Source: Bacillota bacterium
GTDB lineage: Bacteria > Bacillota > Clostridia > Acetivibrionales > DSM-1351
Reading direction: 5' to 3'
Length of the DNA: 14,421 nucleotides
Assembly: GCA_023395575.1 (NCBI GenBank)
Contig: JAEWZA010000266.1
Span: 1 to 14,421 of the forward strand
Every line of letters begins with the position of its first letter. Position 1 is the stretch's first letter. The notes under the pieces were generated by a model, which did not search any database, was not told the DNA's origin, and saw only the letters and a program-made list of their open reading frames with translations. Positions 13,950 through 14,421 of the stretch are shown here, one piece after another. The position numbers were made by a program, and so were the translations under genes.

Positions 13950-13998
13950 GCCTCTGTATTCATTGAAAGATATAAAAAGGCTTAGTTTTATTGATTTT
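13946..13998 (+). terminator. Attenuator-like hairpin after coaE
   Basis: CTAAGCCT (13946-13953, overlapping the coaE stop codon) pairs perfectly with AGGCTTAG (13978-13985) and is followed by TTTTATTGATTTT. The long 24-base loop and its position directly before the next ribosome binding site suggest partial termination between coaE and the lytic transglycosylase gene. Confidence 0.6.
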
Positions 13999-14009
13999 GA
14001 GGTGATTAT

Positions 14010-14421
14010 TTGAAAAGGAAGACTAGGAGCAGGCGTAAAGGACTTTATATATTTTTGTTTTTGATATTATTTATTTTGTTTTCTGTTAACTTAGCAGGTT
14101 TTGCTTTAAAGCAGATGTTTCCAATGAAATATTCCAATTATGTGGAAAAATATTCTGATGAATATGGTTTAAATAAAAATCTTGTATATTCTATTATTAA
14201 AGCAGAGAGCGGTTTTAATCCTAATGCAATATCACATAGAAATGCAAAGGGTTTAATGCAAATAATGGACAGTACTGGTGAGTGGGCTGCAGAAAAAATT
14301 AATATAGAGGATTTTGAGAGCAGTATGTTACTGAAGCCAGAAATTAATATTAGAATCGGATGCTGGTACATTTCAAAATTAATTAATCAATATGATCAAA
14401 ATGTTGACCTTGCACTATCTG
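14010..14421 (+). CDS. Membrane-anchored lytic transglycosylase (SLT domain), 5' part
   Basis: Open to the end of the window; 137 complete codons are visible. A very basic start (MKRKTRSRRK) and a membrane segment at about 11-33 give an N-terminal anchor or uncleaved signal. The SLT/lysozyme-like fold then shows the catalytic glutamate E66 in IIKAESGFNPNAIS, the GLMQIM motif at 81-86 and the later IRIGCWYISKLINQYDQNVDLALS segment. Such enzymes cleave the MurNAc-GlcNAc bond of peptidoglycan, forming a 1,6-anhydro product, outside the membrane. The start is TTG 14010, with GAGGTG at 13999-14004 five bases upstream. It is 60 bases after coaE in the same direction, separated by an attenuator-like hairpin. 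Length and C-terminal features are unseen; about 190 residues would be usual. Confidence 0.9.
   Translation, partial: MKRKTRSRRKGLYIFLFLILFILFSVNLAGFALKQMFPMKYSNYVEKYSDEYGLNKNLVYSIIKAESGFNPNAISHRNAKGLMQIMDSTGEWAAEKINIEDFESSMLLKPEINIRIGCWYISKLINQYDQNVDLALS

Noticed and set aside
1..14421. CRISPR array, tRNA or rRNA genes
   Set aside because: No regularly spaced direct repeats, no cloverleaf with TTCGA-type T-loop and no rRNA-like conserved blocks were seen.

Overview
The window reads as chromosome of a low-GC, spore-forming Firmicute of the class Clostridia, perhaps the Ruminiclostridium / clostridial cluster III area. The evidence is strongly AT-rich DNA, strong AGGAGG-type ribosome binding sites with several TTG starts, a T-box leader, a spore coat (CotF-type) pair and a DUF421/DUF4363 pair. 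The genus-level placement is inference.

Left part (1-2330): a CaCA-family cation exchanger on the plus strand faces a minus-strand pair, DUF421 membrane protein then DUF4363 protein. A perfect 11-bp inverted repeat lies between them. Next (2604-5642) come two tandem RCK/TrkA-type NAD-binding proteins with no membrane channel subunit in view, and then tyrS behind its own promoter and a complete T-box leader. A strong terminator closes tyrS. Two tiny spore-coat-type genes follow (5941-6423) and end in a long hairpin.

Middle part (6424-8668): a gene-poor, apparently rearranged stretch. It holds a murA gene cut off three residues after the catalytic cysteine, a convergent single-domain response regulator ending 3 bp away, and a short GC-rich block with a possible insertion-sequence-end remnant. 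After these comes a well-formed sigma-A promoter (8255-8283) driving a highly structured, apparently non-coding segment (about 8290-8585). That segment is the most promising undescribed element here: a possible stand-alone RNA of about 200 nt with its own terminator, or a structured leader for the sigma-factor operon.

Right part (8669-14421): an ECF sigma factor with a membrane-anchored zinc-finger anti-sigma factor, then the housekeeping run polA - coaE - lytic transglycosylase (the last cut by the window edge). polA and coaE overlap and are probably co-transcribed; an attenuator-like hairpin follows coaE.

Most genes are ordinary. The accessory interest is concentrated in 6424-8668. I see no CRISPR array, tRNA, rRNA or intact mobile element. 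Everything here is from reading the sequence by eye; no database search or folding program was run.
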